NCBI RefSeq assembly: GCF_013409045.1
Contig: NZ_JACCBT010000001.1
Coordinates: 7,294,669 to 7,358,668, forward strand
From: Actinomadura citrea
Lineage (GTDB): Bacteria; Actinomycetota; Actinomycetes; Streptosporangiales; Streptosporangiaceae
Reading direction: 5' to 3'
DNA length: 64,000 nucleotides
The notes beneath the pieces are model-generated. The model searched no databases. It had not been told where the DNA came from and saw only the letters and a program-made list of their open reading frames with translations. Positions 1-9,682 of this stretch are shown piece by piece. Each line of letters begins with the position of its first letter. The stretch's first letter is position 1. The position numbers and the translations under genes are program-made.

Positions 1-440
1 TCGGTGAACCGGAAGCGGTAGCCGCCCGGCGGCAGGTGGCCGATCTCCCACCAGTTGCCGTCGAGGTCCTTGAGGTAGAACGAGTAGACGCCGTGCTGGC
101 GGACGGGTCTGTTGAGCTCCTTGACCCCGTACTCCTCGCCGACCTCCGCCATCGCGCGGTACGCCTCGTCCACTTCCTCGTCGCTGCCCACGTCGATTCC
201 GTTGTGGTAGAGCAGCGGCATGTCGGGGCGGTCGGGCCTGGACTCCACGCACACGTACGTGTGGTCGCCGCCGAGCCTGGCGTAGAGGACCGCCGTCATC
301 GGCTGGACGACCTCCAGACCGAGCACCTCCTCGTAGAAGCGCCGGGTGGCCGCCACATCAGTGATCTTGAGTGTGCCGTGCGAAAGGAAACGCGACCTGA
401 TCGCGGCCTCCTTGGTCGAGCGATGCGTGATCCCCGGCAT
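1..440 (-). CDS. VOC (glyoxalase/bleomycin-resistance fold) protein, C-terminus cut off by window edge
   Basis: The window starts inside this gene, so only the first 146 codons are visible. They read as a vicinal-oxygen-chelate protein, a small metal-binding fold used by glyoxalases, dioxygenases and resistance proteins. After a lead of about 20 residues come a strand and helix (TRRFYEEVLGLEV), then DHTYVCVES, PLLYHNGIDV, and the module end YSFYLKDLDGNWWEI, whose DGNxxE pattern carries the usual second-module metal ligand. The start is the ATG at 438-440. It is divergent from the acyltransferase gene at 572, with about 130 bases between them for two promoters. The substrate cannot be told from the sequence. 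Confidence 0.85.
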   Translation of the reverse strand, partial: MPGITHRSTKEAAIRSRFLSHGTLKITDVAATRRFYEEVLGLEVVQPMTAVLYARLGGDHTYVCVESRPDRPDMPLLYHNGIDVGSDEEVDEAYRAMAEVGEEYGVKELNRPVRQHGVYSFYLKDLDGNWWEIGHLPPGGYRFRFT

Positions 441-571
441 TGCCCCTCCAATCCGCCGCCTTCCGAGCGGCGAGCGAGAAATGTTTCTCATCCATTTCAC
501 GGCAGAAATGCGATTAACGGAAGACCTGCGTTCGATGGTGGAGATGGGGCGAGAGCTACTAGTCTGTCGGA

Positions 572-1843
572 ATGATTCCCGCTTTGGGTGTTTCCCCCGC
601 ATCGTCCAGGCTTGGGTGGCTCGATGCGCTGCGGGGGGCCGCGGCCCTGGCGGTGGCACTGCACCACGCGAGCTACGTGTACCTGCCCGACCTCCGGGTG
701 CGAATCGCCGACTGGTTCGATCCCGGCCTGTTCGGCGTGCTGGTGTTCTTCCTGGTCAGCGGCTACATCGTGCCCGCCTCGCTGGAACGGCGCGGCAACG
801 TGCGCGGGTTCTGGGTCGGCCGGTTCTTCCGCATCTACCCGCTGCTGGCGGTGACCTGCTTCCTCGGCGTCCTGCCGTTCCTGCTGGGCGTGCTCGGACT
901 CCGGGCGGGGTTGGAGCAGTACTCCCCCGCGACCGCCGTCCTGGCGCACATGACGATGCTGCAGGACGTCCTGAACGTGCCGAACGCGATGAACGTGCTG
1001 TGGACGCTGTCCTACGAGATGGCCTTCTACCTGCTGGTCGTCGCACTGTTCGTCGTCGGCGGGCACCGCCGCTCGGCGCCGGCCGCCGTCGTCCTCACGG
1101 TGGTCGCGCTGGTGGCGGTCGCGCTGACGGCGTGCGGGCTGCTGACGGGCGCGTACGCCCCCGCCGCGCTGCTGTCGCGCACCGCGGGGACGGGCCCGGT
1201 GGTCGCGGTGACGGTGGCCGCCCTGGCGGTGGCGGTCCCGGCGGCGTCGTCCCGGCGTCCCGCGCCGCGCGTCGCGGGCGGGCTGCTCGGCGGGCTGCTC
1301 GCCCTCGTGCTGGTCGCGGTCAACGGCCGCCTCGGCGCCTGGGAGGGCCTGCTCATGCTGGCGGCCATGTTCATGGGCACCGCCGTGCACCGCGCCGAGC
1401 ACGGCCAGATCTCGCGGCGCGCGGCCGGTGCGACGGGCGCGGCGGTCCTGACCGGAGCGCTCGCCGCCGGGACGTGGAACGCGGCCCCCTACGGGCGCAA
1501 CGCCCAGCTCGTGTGGTGCGGCGCGGTCCTGGCGGCGGCCGCGGCGTTCGCGGCCGGGTGGCGGCTCCGGCACCGGCGCTTTCCCGCCTGGACGACCGGT
1601 CTCGGCACCATCAGCTTCTCGGTCTACCTGCTGCATCCGCTGCTGCTCATGGCGGCCGCGCAATTCCTCGGCGTTTCCGGGCGCGAGGACGCGGTCGGCA
1701 TCGTCTTCTTCCTTCTCGTTCTGATCGCGGCGAGCTGGGCCTCGCAGCGCTGGATCGAGGCGCCGGCGCAACGGCTGGGAAAGCGCCTGGCCCGCCCGTC
1801 CGCGCCGGACACGCGGCTGGAACAGCACGCCCTCGCCTCCTGA
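572..1843 (+). CDS. acyltransferase 3 family integral membrane O-acyltransferase
   Basis: 423 residues. Proteins of this family (OafA/NodX type) move acyl groups, usually acetyl, onto sugars or secondary metabolites at the cytoplasmic membrane. The N-terminus has the family signature LDALRG followed about ten residues later by the catalytic-type His in ALHHASY, and then FFLVSGYIV and the RFFRIYPLL motif. About ten hydrophobic segments follow to near the C-terminus, ending in WIEAPAQRLGKR, the usual closing motif of the domain. No extracytoplasmic SGNH domain is fused. It stands alone, with 47 bases before the next gene on the same strand. The acceptor molecule is unknown. Confidence 0.9.
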   Translation: MIPALGVSPASSRLGWLDALRGAAALAVALHHASYVYLPDLRVRIADWFDPGLFGVLVFFLVSGYIVPASLERRGNVRGFWVGRFFRIYPLLAVTCFLGVLPFLLGVLGLRAGLEQYSPATAVLAHMTMLQDVLNVPNAMNVLWTLSYEMAFYLLVVALFVVGGHRRSAPAAVVLTVVALVAVALTACGLLTGAYAPAALLSRTAGTGPVVAVTVAALAVAVPAASSRRPAPRVAGGLLGGLLALVLVAVNGRLGAWEGLLMLAAMFMGTAVHRAEHGQISRRAAGATGAAVLTGALAAGTWNAAPYGRNAQLVWCGAVLAAAAAFAAGWRLRHRRFPAWTTGLGTISFSVYLLHPLLLMAAAQFLGVSGREDAVGIVFFLLVLIAASWASQRWIEAPAQRLGKRLARPSAPDTRLEQHALAS

Positions 1844-1890
1844 CCAGCGTGGTCGATCGGTCGGAAGCGCTTAATCGAGTGCAGTGATTT

Positions 1891-4071
1891 ATGGCGCTCT
1901 GTCACCATGGCCCGGTGAACATCTGGCTTGAGGCATTGGTCGTCCGGCACACGCATCGCATTCCCGCGCCGTCCGGTCCGTCCGGAGAGGGAGCGGCGGT
2001 GGCGCGGCAGTTCGACGCCGCGTTGATGTCGGCCGGCTTCAAGCTGTCCGGGGACGTCCTGCGTGCCCTGTCGGGGCTGTCGGCGCAGACCGTCCGGAGC
2101 GTCGCGGTGCGCACGCTCGCGAACGTCCGCGAGATGGCGGGCGACCACGTCCAGCACAACACCTACTTCCGCGACTTCCCCGACGGCGTGCCCGACACCC
2201 TGGACTTCTGGCTCGGGCTCCTCCACGAGACGCTGCGGGACGCGAAGCTCGCGCCGGCGGCCCGCGAGGCGCAGCGAGGCGGCGTCCTCGACCTGCTCAC
2301 GCTCAAGGGCTACGGCCGCTACCAGCACACCTACGAGGAGATGCTGGCGGCGCAGGACGAACTGGTCGCCGCCGCGGGCGACCGGGTGACCGTCCTGCAC
2401 CTCGGGCGCGCTCTCGCCGAGGAGGCCGCGGAGCTGTACCTGCGGCTCGCGGAGAGCACCACGCCGCTGGGCGAGGAGGACCTGGAGACGCTCGGGAAGC
2501 TGGCCGCGCACCACGCCTCGGGACCGCACCCCGCGCGGATCCCCGTCCGGGAGAACCGCGCCGTCGTCAACCGGGTCCGACTGGCGCTGGGCGCCGACCT
2601 GCTCGTCGACACGGTCACCGACGTGCTGCGCCTGGCGTGCGCGCTGTCGGACGGCGACGTCACCCTCCAGGAGCCCACGCGGTTCGTGTCGATGCCGCGT
2701 CCCACGCGCCGGGCGCTGCTCGCCGCGCTCGACGGCGTGGTCCGCGACGACCCCGGCAGGCTCGGCGACGTCGCCGCCCGGCGCGAGCCGTGGAAGCGGC
2801 TCGGCGAGCGGCTCCACCCGTACGAGTACCCGAAGTGGCCTGGGGCGGCGGACGTGTTCGCGGTCGCGCGCGGCGAGAAGAAGGCGCCGTCGTTCGCGTC
2901 GCGTTTCGAGGCGCGGCTGGCCTGCGGCGACGTCGCGGGCGCGGCGCGCGTGGGGGCCGGCGCGCCCGGGATGCTGTTCCGGTCCCTGGACCGGCTGCTG
3001 CGCCTCGCGCCGGACTCCCAGGATGCGGTGCTGGCCACGGCCGAGTCCGTGGCCGGCCGGGTCTCGGGCCGGGTGCTGCTGTCGGTGCGGGAGCACCTGC
3101 TCAACCGCGCCGCCGAGACCGGACGGACACGGCTGTTCGCCAACCGGCTCGGACGCGGCGTCACCCTGCCCGACACCCGCCCGCCCCTGGACCCGGACGC
3201 GGCGGAGCGGCTCTCGGCGCTGCTGGACGAGGAGATCCGCGGCCGCCTCCCGTCCGTCGGCCGGCTGGTCGTCGATCCCGACGTGCTCGACGTCGCGCTG
3301 CCGCTCAGCGGGAAGGCCGCCGGGAAGGGGCTCGGCGTCCTGCCGCGCGGCTCGGTGACGCCCGTCGACGGCGGGCTGCTGCGGTTCTTCGTCTACTGGC
3401 GGCAGCGCGAGCGCAGGACGGACTTCGACCTCTCCGTGCTCATGCTCGGCGAGGACTACGGCGACCCCGAATGGATCTCCTACACCAATCTCAAGTCCGT
3501 GGCGGGAGAGCATTCCGGCGACATCACCGACGCCCCCGAAGGCGCCTCGGAGTTCATCAACCTGACCCTGGCCAAGGTCGAGGCCCGGTTCATCGTCCCG
3601 CAGGTGGACATCTTTTCCGGGGAAGGATTCGATCAGGTCGAGGAGTCGTTCTTCGGGTTCATGCTGCGCGACGGGGAGCAGAAGGGGCGCCCCTTCGAGG
3701 CGCGGACCGTCCGGATGAAGTCGGAGCTGCGGGGGCCGGGCCGGGTCGCACTGCCGATGGTGTTCCTGCGCGGGGACGACGGCCGGTGGCGCGCCAAGTG
3801 GCTGCACCTGCACCTGCAGGGCGCGCCGGAGTTCAACCGGGTGGAGGACAACCGCGTGACGACGGCGGAGCTGCTGCGCGGCATCGTGGAGCGCCGCCAC
3901 CTCACGGTCCGCCACCTGGTGGACCTGCTCGACGCCGGGGAGACCACCCGCTGGGACGGCACGGCGCCCGGCGAACCGGTCACGTTCATCGGCCTGGAAC
4001 GCCCGGACGGCCTGCACGAGGGCTCCACGGTGTACACGCCGGAAAATCTGAGTGACCTGGTCCCGGCCTGA
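1891..4071 (+). CDS. large TerD-like domain protein
   Basis: 726 residues. The first 470 are helical and not assignable by eye. Roughly residues 480-690 look like a TerD/stress-response domain: LPLSGKAAGKG, then DFDLSVLML, YTNLKSVAGEHSGDITDAPEGA (read with its ASEFINL continuation) and a late beta-rich half. TerD domains bind Ca2+ through acidic loops and occur in tellurite/stress operons. The acidic SGDITDAPEG stretch fits, but no terABCEZ genes are nearby. The start is uncertain: ATG at 1891 has no clear ribosome binding site, and GTG at 1915 is an alternative. The gene converges on the MFS gene across a strong hairpin. The role is inferred from the C-terminal domain only. Confidence 0.75.
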   Translation: MALCHHGPVNIWLEALVVRHTHRIPAPSGPSGEGAAVARQFDAALMSAGFKLSGDVLRALSGLSAQTVRSVAVRTLANVREMAGDHVQHNTYFRDFPDGVPDTLDFWLGLLHETLRDAKLAPAAREAQRGGVLDLLTLKGYGRYQHTYEEMLAAQDELVAAAGDRVTVLHLGRALAEEAAELYLRLAESTTPLGEEDLETLGKLAAHHASGPHPARIPVRENRAVVNRVRLALGADLLVDTVTDVLRLACALSDGDVTLQEPTRFVSMPRPTRRALLAALDGVVRDDPGRLGDVAARREPWKRLGERLHPYEYPKWPGAADVFAVARGEKKAPSFASRFEARLACGDVAGAARVGAGAPGMLFRSLDRLLRLAPDSQDAVLATAESVAGRVSGRVLLSVREHLLNRAAETGRTRLFANRLGRGVTLPDTRPPLDPDAAERLSALLDEEIRGRLPSVGRLVVDPDVLDVALPLSGKAAGKGLGVLPRGSVTPVDGGLLRFFVYWRQRERRTDFDLSVLMLGEDYGDPEWISYTNLKSVAGEHSGDITDAPEGASEFINLTLAKVEARFIVPQVDIFSGEGFDQVEESFFGFMLRDGEQKGRPFEARTVRMKSELRGPGRVALPMVFLRGDDGRWRAKWLHLHLQGAPEFNRVEDNRVTTAELLRGIVERRHLTVRHLVDLLDAGETTRWDGTAPGEPVTFIGLERPDGLHEGSTVYTPENLSDLVPA

Positions 4072-4161
4072 CTGATAAAGTCGGCATACGAGGCCATGAA
4101 AGGGCTTCCTTCTCATCTCTCAAATGGCACCAGCCCTTTCGCTTTCCTCGCTTTGACAGAG

Positions 4162-4187
4162 ACGGGCGCACCTTCCGGTGCGCCCGT
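4162..4187. terminator. strong hairpin between converging genes
   Basis: A perfect 11-bp stem (4162-4172 with 4177-4187) and a TTCC loop, followed on the plus strand by TCTGTTT. A second, weaker stem (GAAAGGGCT 4098-4106 with AGCCCTTTC 4132-4140) lies just upstream. Together they can end transcription of the TerD-like gene, and the first can serve both strands. Confidence 0.75.
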
Positions 4188-4224
4188 TCTGTTTCGGTCG
4201 GCTGGTCGGCCCCGGGGCCCTGCG

Positions 4225-5652
4225 TCACGCGATCGCCTCCCCCTCCTCGGACTGGGACGCCCGGTGGGGCCGCGGCAGGAACGGGACGATGGCCGTGCCG
4301 GCGGTGGTGATGACGGCCGCGACGAGGAAGGCGGCCGAGTAGCCGTCCGCCAGGTCCGGCCCGGCGTGCGCCGCGGCGGTGCCGAGGATGGTGAGGCCGA
4401 TCGCGCCGCCGATCGTGCGGGAGGTGTTGACGACGCCCGCGACCGCGCCCGCCTCGGAGGAGTCCGCGCCGCTGGTCGACGCCTCCACCAGCGGGGTCAT
4501 CAGGAGGCCGAAGCCGAGGGCCATGGTCGCGCCCGGACCGAGGAGCGCGGTGACGAACGTTCCGTCGGCGTCCAGCACGAGGCTCTGCCAGGCGAACCCG
4601 GCCGCGGCCATCACCCCGCCGATGCCGGCGAGGCTCCGGGCGCCCATCCGGGCCATCAGGGGCGGCGCGAGCCGCGAGCCGATGATGATCCCCGCCGTGT
4701 GCGGCAGGAACGACAGGCCGGTCCGGACCGCGCTGTAGTGCAGGACGTTCTGCATGTAGAGCGACAGGAAGTACCAGAGCGCGAAGCCCGCCATCGTCCC
4801 GACGAGGGTCGCGAGGTTGCCGACCGCGACGCTGCGCAGCCGGAACAGCCGCAACTTCACGAGCGGCTCGGCGGTGCGCGCCTCGACGGCGACGAACGCG
4901 GCGAGCAGGACGACGCCGGCGGCGAGCGGGATCACGCCCCTCCAGCCGTGGTCCCCCGTCTCGCCGATGCCGAACGCGAGCAGGCCCACGCCCGCGGTGA
5001 CGAGGACGGCGCCGGGCAGGTCGAGGCGTCGGCGCCCGGCCGCGTCGGCCTCGCCGCCCAGCCAGCGGGCCGCGATGACGGCGACGACCGCGCCGACCGG
5101 GACGTTGATCAGCAGCACCCAGCGCCAGCTCAGGTAGTCGGTCAGCAGTCCGCCGACGAGGCCGCCGGTCGCGCCGCCCGCGGTGCCGACGGCCGTCCAC
5201 ATGGCGATCGCCTTCGTCCGCGCCGGGCCCTCGGGGAACGTCCCGGTGATGAGCGACAACGTGACGGGCGCGAGGATGGCCGCGCCGAGGCCCTGGAACG
5301 CGCGGGCGCCGATCAGCATGGCGCCGTCCTGCGCGAACCCGCCGGCGAGGCTGGCGACGGTGAACAGCCCGAGGCCGGTGATGAAGACGCGCTTGCGGCC
5401 GAACAGGTCGGCGGCGCGCCCGCCGAGGAGGAGGAACCCGGCGAAGGTCAGCGAGTAGGCGTTGACGACCCACTGCAGGCCGGTCGCGCCGAGGCCGAGG
5501 CCCTCGCGGATGTGCGGCAGGGCGACGTTGACGACGGAGATGTCGAGGACGACGAGGAACTGGCCGATCGACGCGGCGAGCAGCGCGGCCCAGCCCGGAG
5601 TCGTCGCCCTGGCCGGCCGGGCCGTCGCCTGCGCGGTGAGTTCTGCGGTCAT
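4225..5652 (-). CDS. MFS drug exporter, DHA2 (14-TM) family
   Basis: 475 residues. A proton-driven multidrug or antibiotic efflux pump of the cytoplasmic membrane. The first helix carries the family start FLVVLDISVVNVALP (DHA2 motif D1-like), the loop after helix 2 has the motif A form GGRAADLFGRKR, and motif C-like glycines lie in helix 5. Fourteen hydrophobic segments fit DHA2. The reading frame stays open far upstream, but ATG at 5650-5652 (MTAELTAQ) is the best start, placing a short cytoplasmic tail before helix 1. The C-terminus ends in an acidic tail. No regulator is adjacent. It is divergent from the PAS-SpoIIE gene. The substrate is not predictable. Confidence 0.9.
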   Translation of the reverse strand: MTAELTAQATARPARATTPGWAALLAASIGQFLVVLDISVVNVALPHIREGLGLGATGLQWVVNAYSLTFAGFLLLGGRAADLFGRKRVFITGLGLFTVASLAGGFAQDGAMLIGARAFQGLGAAILAPVTLSLITGTFPEGPARTKAIAMWTAVGTAGGATGGLVGGLLTDYLSWRWVLLINVPVGAVVAVIAARWLGGEADAAGRRRLDLPGAVLVTAGVGLLAFGIGETGDHGWRGVIPLAAGVVLLAAFVAVEARTAEPLVKLRLFRLRSVAVGNLATLVGTMAGFALWYFLSLYMQNVLHYSAVRTGLSFLPHTAGIIIGSRLAPPLMARMGARSLAGIGGVMAAAGFAWQSLVLDADGTFVTALLGPGATMALGFGLLMTPLVEASTSGADSSEAGAVAGVVNTSRTIGGAIGLTILGTAAAHAGPDLADGYSAAFLVAAVITTAGTAIVPFLPRPHRASQSEEGEAIA

Positions 5653-5912
5653 GCGTCCATGCTGGTCGCCGGGGCGGCCGGCCGCGTCGGTCTGCGGTCC
5701 CGATCGGCGAGGTCCGATCGGCCTAGGACCAGGTGAGGCGCGGCGGCGCGTGCGGACGGACGCCCAGACCTGGCGCGGGACGCCTCGGGTATGAGATGAA
5801 TCTCCTCGACGCAAGCGGGTACCGGATGCTTGCGCAACGAGTGCGTCACAAGGTGTTAACCCGGATGAGTCGGAAACAAAGGGACGCACGGAGGTGACCA
5901 TCCGGAGGGTTG

Positions 5913-7865
5913 ATGCAAGAGTCCGCACGCGACGAGGACATGGACAGGCTCACCGGCGACGCCCGGACCGTCCGGCAGGTGTTCGAGGCGATCCCGGCCG
6001 CGGTCGCCGGGGTCGAGAGCCCCGGCGAGTACCGCCTGGTCGCGGTGAACGCCGCCTACCGCGCGCTGGTGGAGCGGGACGAGGTGCTCGGCCGCTCCGC
6101 TTCCGAACTGTTCCCCGAGTTCGCCGCCAAGCAGCTGATCGACCTGCTCGACCGCCCGTTCCGCACGGGAGAGACGGTGACGGCGCGCGAGTGGCGGATC
6201 CAGCTTCCCCGCGAGACCGGGCCCGATGAGGACGTCTACATCGACTGCACGGTCATCCCGCAGAAGTCCGCGAGCGGCGAGGTCGTCCGGCTCGTGGCGT
6301 TCGCCCAGGACGTCACCGAGCGGGTGCGGGAGCGGCAGGCGGCGCGCCGGGCCGCCGAGGACGGCCCGGCCGAGCCCGGGGACATCGTCGGGGTCCTGCA
6401 GCGGCAGCTTCTGCCCGCGGGCCTGCCGATCCTGCCGGGCCTGCAGATCGGCGGGAGCTACCTGCCCGCAGGCGGTGGTTCCGCCGCGGGCGGCGACTGG
6501 TTCGACGCCGTCCCCCTCCCGGACGGCCGGACGGCCCTCGTGGTCGGGGACGTGGCCGGACACGGCGTCGAGGCGTCGGCGGCGATGGGACGGATCCGCG
6601 CCGTCCTGGAGGACCGGCTCGACCACACCGGCGACATCGCCGAGGCGCTCGCCGCCGCCGACCGGCTGGCGGAACGGCTCCCCGCCGCACGGGCGGCGAC
6701 CCTGTGCGTCGCCGCCGTGGACCCGGCGGACGGGCGGCTCACGTACTGCACGGCCGGGCATCCGCCGCCGCTGCTGATCCCGTCCGCGGGCCCCGCCCGC
6801 TACCTGCGCTCGTCCGGCGGGGGGCCGCTCGGCACCGGGACCCGCTTCCCGCTCGCCGTGGATCACCTCGCCGTCGGCGACCAGCTCCTGCTGTACAGCG
6901 ACGGCATCCTGCGGCGGCCCGGCCTGGAGGTCGCGGCCGGAACCGTCGAGCTGGCGGAGGTCGCCGCGGACGTCGCCGCCGGCCGGGCGCTGCGCGAGGA
7001 CTGGCTCGCCGCCGTCGACCGCCTCACCACGCAGACGCTGGAACTGCTGGTCAGGACGTCCGGGCACGACGACGACATCGCGCTGCTGGCCGCGCAGCGG
7101 ACCGCACCGCACGCGCCGCTGCTGCTGGACCTGCCGGCCGAGTCGGAGGCGATCCCCGCCGCCCGCAAGGCCCTCGACGAATGGCTGTACGACCTCGGCT
7201 CCCGCGCCGAGGACGTGATCCTCCTGCGGCACGCGATCGGGGAGCTCGTCACCAACGCGGTGGAGCACGCCTACGACGGCACGCCCGGCGCCGTCCGGAT
7301 CCGGGCCGAGTGCACCGGGCGCGGCGTCGTCGAGATCGAGGTCGCCGACGACGGCCACTGGCGCGAGCCCTGGCAGCCCACCGAGGACCGCGGCCGCGGC
7401 CTGGCCATGGCGAGCGACTTCGCCGACGACCTGCACGTCGAGACGGGCCCGCGCGGGACGACCGCGACCGTCCGGCACCGGCTGACCCGTCCCGCGCGGC
7501 TGCTCAGCCCCGGCGAGGTCACGCCGTCACCGGCCCCGTCGGACCTGCCGAACCTGCTGCTGATCCTGGACCAGCCCTCGGACGGGCGCCCGCGGATCCG
7601 CCTGGACGGCCCGGTCGACGCCGCCACCGCCGAGCAGCTGCGCGAGGAGCTCGTGGTCCGCACCCGCGGCGGCACCACGCCCCTCACCGTCGACCTGACC
7701 GGCGTCACCCACCTGTCCAGCGCCGGCGTCGCCGTCCTCTACGAGGCCGAGACCCGCACCGACTCCCCGGGCCGCCCGTTCCTCCTCTACGCCCCGCCGG
7801 GCAGCCCCGCACAGCACGTCATGGCCGTGGTCGCCCTCCCCCACACGACGAACGAACCCGGCTAG
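5913..7865 (+). CDS. four-domain regulator: PAS - SpoIIE/PP2C phosphatase - HATPase (anti-sigma type) - STAS
   Basis: 650 residues, apparently cytoplasmic. A PAS sensor (about 15-140) is followed by a SpoIIE/RsbU-type PP2C phosphatase (about 150-395) with GGDWFDAVPL, VGDVAGHG and the terminal DDDIALL metal ligands. Next comes an RsbW-like GHKL ATPase (about 400-530) with N-box ELVTNAVEHA and G-box RGRGLAM, then a STAS domain (about 550-650) with LTGVTHLSSAGV, whose Ser is the usual phosphorylation site. In known partner-switching these are three separate proteins: kinase, antagonist and phosphatase. Start choice: ATG 5913 behind GGAGGG, with ATG 5940 (after GAGGA) also possible. It overlaps the SUFU gene stop by 4 bases, tail to tail. 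Confidence 0.9.
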   Translation: MQESARDEDMDRLTGDARTVRQVFEAIPAAVAGVESPGEYRLVAVNAAYRALVERDEVLGRSASELFPEFAAKQLIDLLDRPFRTGETVTAREWRIQLPRETGPDEDVYIDCTVIPQKSASGEVVRLVAFAQDVTERVRERQAARRAAEDGPAEPGDIVGVLQRQLLPAGLPILPGLQIGGSYLPAGGGSAAGGDWFDAVPLPDGRTALVVGDVAGHGVEASAAMGRIRAVLEDRLDHTGDIAEALAAADRLAERLPAARAATLCVAAVDPADGRLTYCTAGHPPPLLIPSAGPARYLRSSGGGPLGTGTRFPLAVDHLAVGDQLLLYSDGILRRPGLEVAAGTVELAEVAADVAAGRALREDWLAAVDRLTTQTLELLVRTSGHDDDIALLAAQRTAPHAPLLLDLPAESEAIPAARKALDEWLYDLGSRAEDVILLRHAIGELVTNAVEHAYDGTPGAVRIRAECTGRGVVEIEVADDGHWREPWQPTEDRGRGLAMASDFADDLHVETGPRGTTATVRHRLTRPARLLSPGEVTPSPAPSDLPNLLLILDQPSDGRPRIRLDGPVDAATAEQLREELVVRTRGGTTPLTVDLTGVTHLSSAGVAVLYEAETRTDSPGRPFLLYAPPGSPAQHVMAVVALPHTTNEPG

Positions 7866-8830
7866 GCGACCACGTTCACCGTCAGGGGCCCGATCCGGTA
7901 CGTCCCCGGCCGCGGCCGGACGGCCTCGGCGACGGCGCGGCTCACCCCGTCCGGCAGCGTGATCTCCAGGGCCTCGCCGTTGCGGGTGTGGCGGAACTCC
8001 CGCCCCGGGAGCAGCACGACGGGCTCTCCGGGACCGCGCAGGATCAGCGGGTTCCCGTGCGGCACCCGGGCCGGCAGCACCTTGGTGAACTGCGAGACGT
8101 GCTGGACGCCGATCTCCAGCGTGACACCGTCCGAGGTGTCGGCGGCCAGCCGCTGGAAGAACAGGAACCCGGTCCCGGCCCCCTCCCGCGCCGAGCCCTC
8201 GCGGACCGTCCACGCGACATCGGGCAGGTCCGCCAGCGACATCCGGCCGAGGTCGGTGACCAGCAGCGGCAGGTGCGGGGCCATCGCCTCGACGAGTCCG
8301 TCCACATGCCACGACTGCGCCGCGTGCAGCTCGTCGGTGGTGAGGCCGACGAACTGCAGGAACGCGATCTCCCCCAGCTCCGTCCGCGCCCGCCCGAGCT
8401 CCGGGTCCAGCACCAGCCCCCCGGCCCGGATGTCCGAGTCCGGGCGCTCGGGGTCGAGCGGGTCGGGGAACTCGATGTAGTGCCCCACCTCGAAGTCGTT
8501 GCCGCTCTTCACCACGTACGACGCCAGGTGCTCCAGGTGCGCCAGCGCCCAGTTCGGCGCGGCCGTCTCCTCCGGCCGCCGCGGCACCCGCAGCGTGAAC
8601 TCGTACCCGCGCTCCTCGTACGGCGCCGTCAGCGCGTACCCGACGAGATGCCAGTGCGGCACGGGCTCGTCCCGCGGATAGATCGCGATCGTGTTGGTGA
8701 CGAACCGGCCCATCGGCATCGGACCCGCCGGCCGGTACGGCACGGGCGCGTCCCACTCCAGCCGCTCCGCGTCCCCGTATTGCGCCTTGAGCACCCCGTC
8801 GATCGCGTTCCACCCGTCCAGATTGAGCAT
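7862..8830 (-). CDS. suppressor-of-fused (SUFU) domain protein
   Basis: 322 residues. Bacterial SUFU-domain proteins are cytoplasmic and mostly of unknown job; some act as immunity proteins in contact-dependent toxin systems. The protein shows the family pattern VPHWHLVGYALT near residues 55-65, a central helical region (WALAHLEHLASYV) and the FLQFVGLTTDEL segment. The start ATG at 8828-8830 has GGAGGG six bases upstream, better than the in-frame codons further out. It converges on the PAS-SpoIIE gene with 4-base stop overlap (CTAG). No toxin is adjacent, so an immunity role is only a possibility. Confidence 0.85.
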   Translation of the reverse strand: MLNLDGWNAIDGVLKAQYGDAERLEWDAPVPYRPAGPMPMGRFVTNTIAIYPRDEPVPHWHLVGYALTAPYEERGYEFTLRVPRRPEETAAPNWALAHLEHLASYVVKSGNDFEVGHYIEFPDPLDPERPDSDIRAGGLVLDPELGRARTELGEIAFLQFVGLTTDELHAAQSWHVDGLVEAMAPHLPLLVTDLGRMSLADLPDVAWTVREGSAREGAGTGFLFFQRLAADTSDGVTLEIGVQHVSQFTKVLPARVPHGNPLILRGPGEPVVLLPGREFRHTRNGEALEITLPDGVSRAVAEAVRPRPGTYRIGPLTVNVVA

Positions 8831-9018
8831 CCCGTTCCCTCCGTCGACCCAGCGTCCCCCGTACCGACGCACCCAACGCGATCAAGGTTCACGTCGGCCG
8901 CCCGCGCTCCCACGCCGGCGAGGTGGCGGTCGGCGGGAAAGGCGGCCTGGCAGGTGGATACCTGGCGGACGCGGCGTTGACCGGGTCGCTGGTTCCGGCC
9001 TGGAAAAGGAACTCGCCG

Positions 9019-9669
9019 TCAGCCGGGCGAGGCTCCCCGGTGCTCGGGTGCCGGCGTCGTCCGCTGGGGGCGCAGGCCGTCCAGGATGAGTCGGGCGATG
9101 TGGGCCGCGCGGTCGGGGCTGGTCTCCGCGGCGGCGTGGCGGATGGCGGCGAAGGCGCCGGCGACCAGGGCCATCACGTCGTCGGCGGTGACGTCGTCGC
9201 GCACTGTTCCGGCTGCGTGCGCGCGGTCGAGCAGGTCCGCGACATGGCGGGTGAGGTTCGCCGCGACGTCCGGGGCGGTGGTGCGCAGGTCGAACTCGGC
9301 CGCCGCGAGCGCGCTCTTGACGGCCACGTTCTCGGCGCCGGTGGCCATCATCCGGGCCAGCAGCGTGAAGACCGCCTCGGGGTCGCCGCCGGCGGCGAGC
9401 GCCTCCGCCTCCGCTATGAGTCCTTCCAGCATGTCGGTCGCGACGGCGAGGTACAGATCCTCCTTGGCCGGGAAGTGCCGGTGGACGGTGCCGGGGCCGA
9501 CGCCGGCGCGGCGGGCGATCTCGTCGAGCGAGACGCCCAGACCTTCCGCGGCGAACAGTCGCCGAGCGGTCCGCAGGACCCGCTCGCGATTGCGGCGCGC
9601 GTCGGCCCGGAGCTCCCGGTCGCGCCGGGGAGCCGTCGAGGGCTCGGGATCAGGTGACCGGCTGGACAT
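9019..9669 (-). CDS. TetR family transcriptional repressor
   Basis: 216 residues. The N-terminal DNA-binding domain (about 18-65) shows RERVLRTARRLFAAEGLGV, then the HTH core SLDEIARRAGVGPGTVHRHF and the usual KEDLYLAV. The rest is the helical ligand-binding half. Start ATG at 9667-9669 fits the usual short arm before the HTH. It is divergent from the SnoaL-like gene at 9781, and the 111 bases between hold two matching palindromes, so it very probably represses itself and that gene. The ligand is unknown. Confidence 0.92.
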   Translation of the reverse strand: MSSRSPDPEPSTAPRRDRELRADARRNRERVLRTARRLFAAEGLGVSLDEIARRAGVGPGTVHRHFPAKEDLYLAVATDMLEGLIAEAEALAAGGDPEAVFTLLARMMATGAENVAVKSALAAAEFDLRTTAPDVAANLTRHVADLLDRAHAAGTVRDDVTADDVMALVAGAFAAIRHAAAETSPDRAAHIARLILDGLRPQRTTPAPEHRGASPG

Positions 9670-9682
9670 GGCGATCCAAGTG

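Noticed and set aside
36..575. Plus-strand frame at the window start
   Set aside because: Antisense to the VOC protein, whose motifs are unmistakable on the minus strand.
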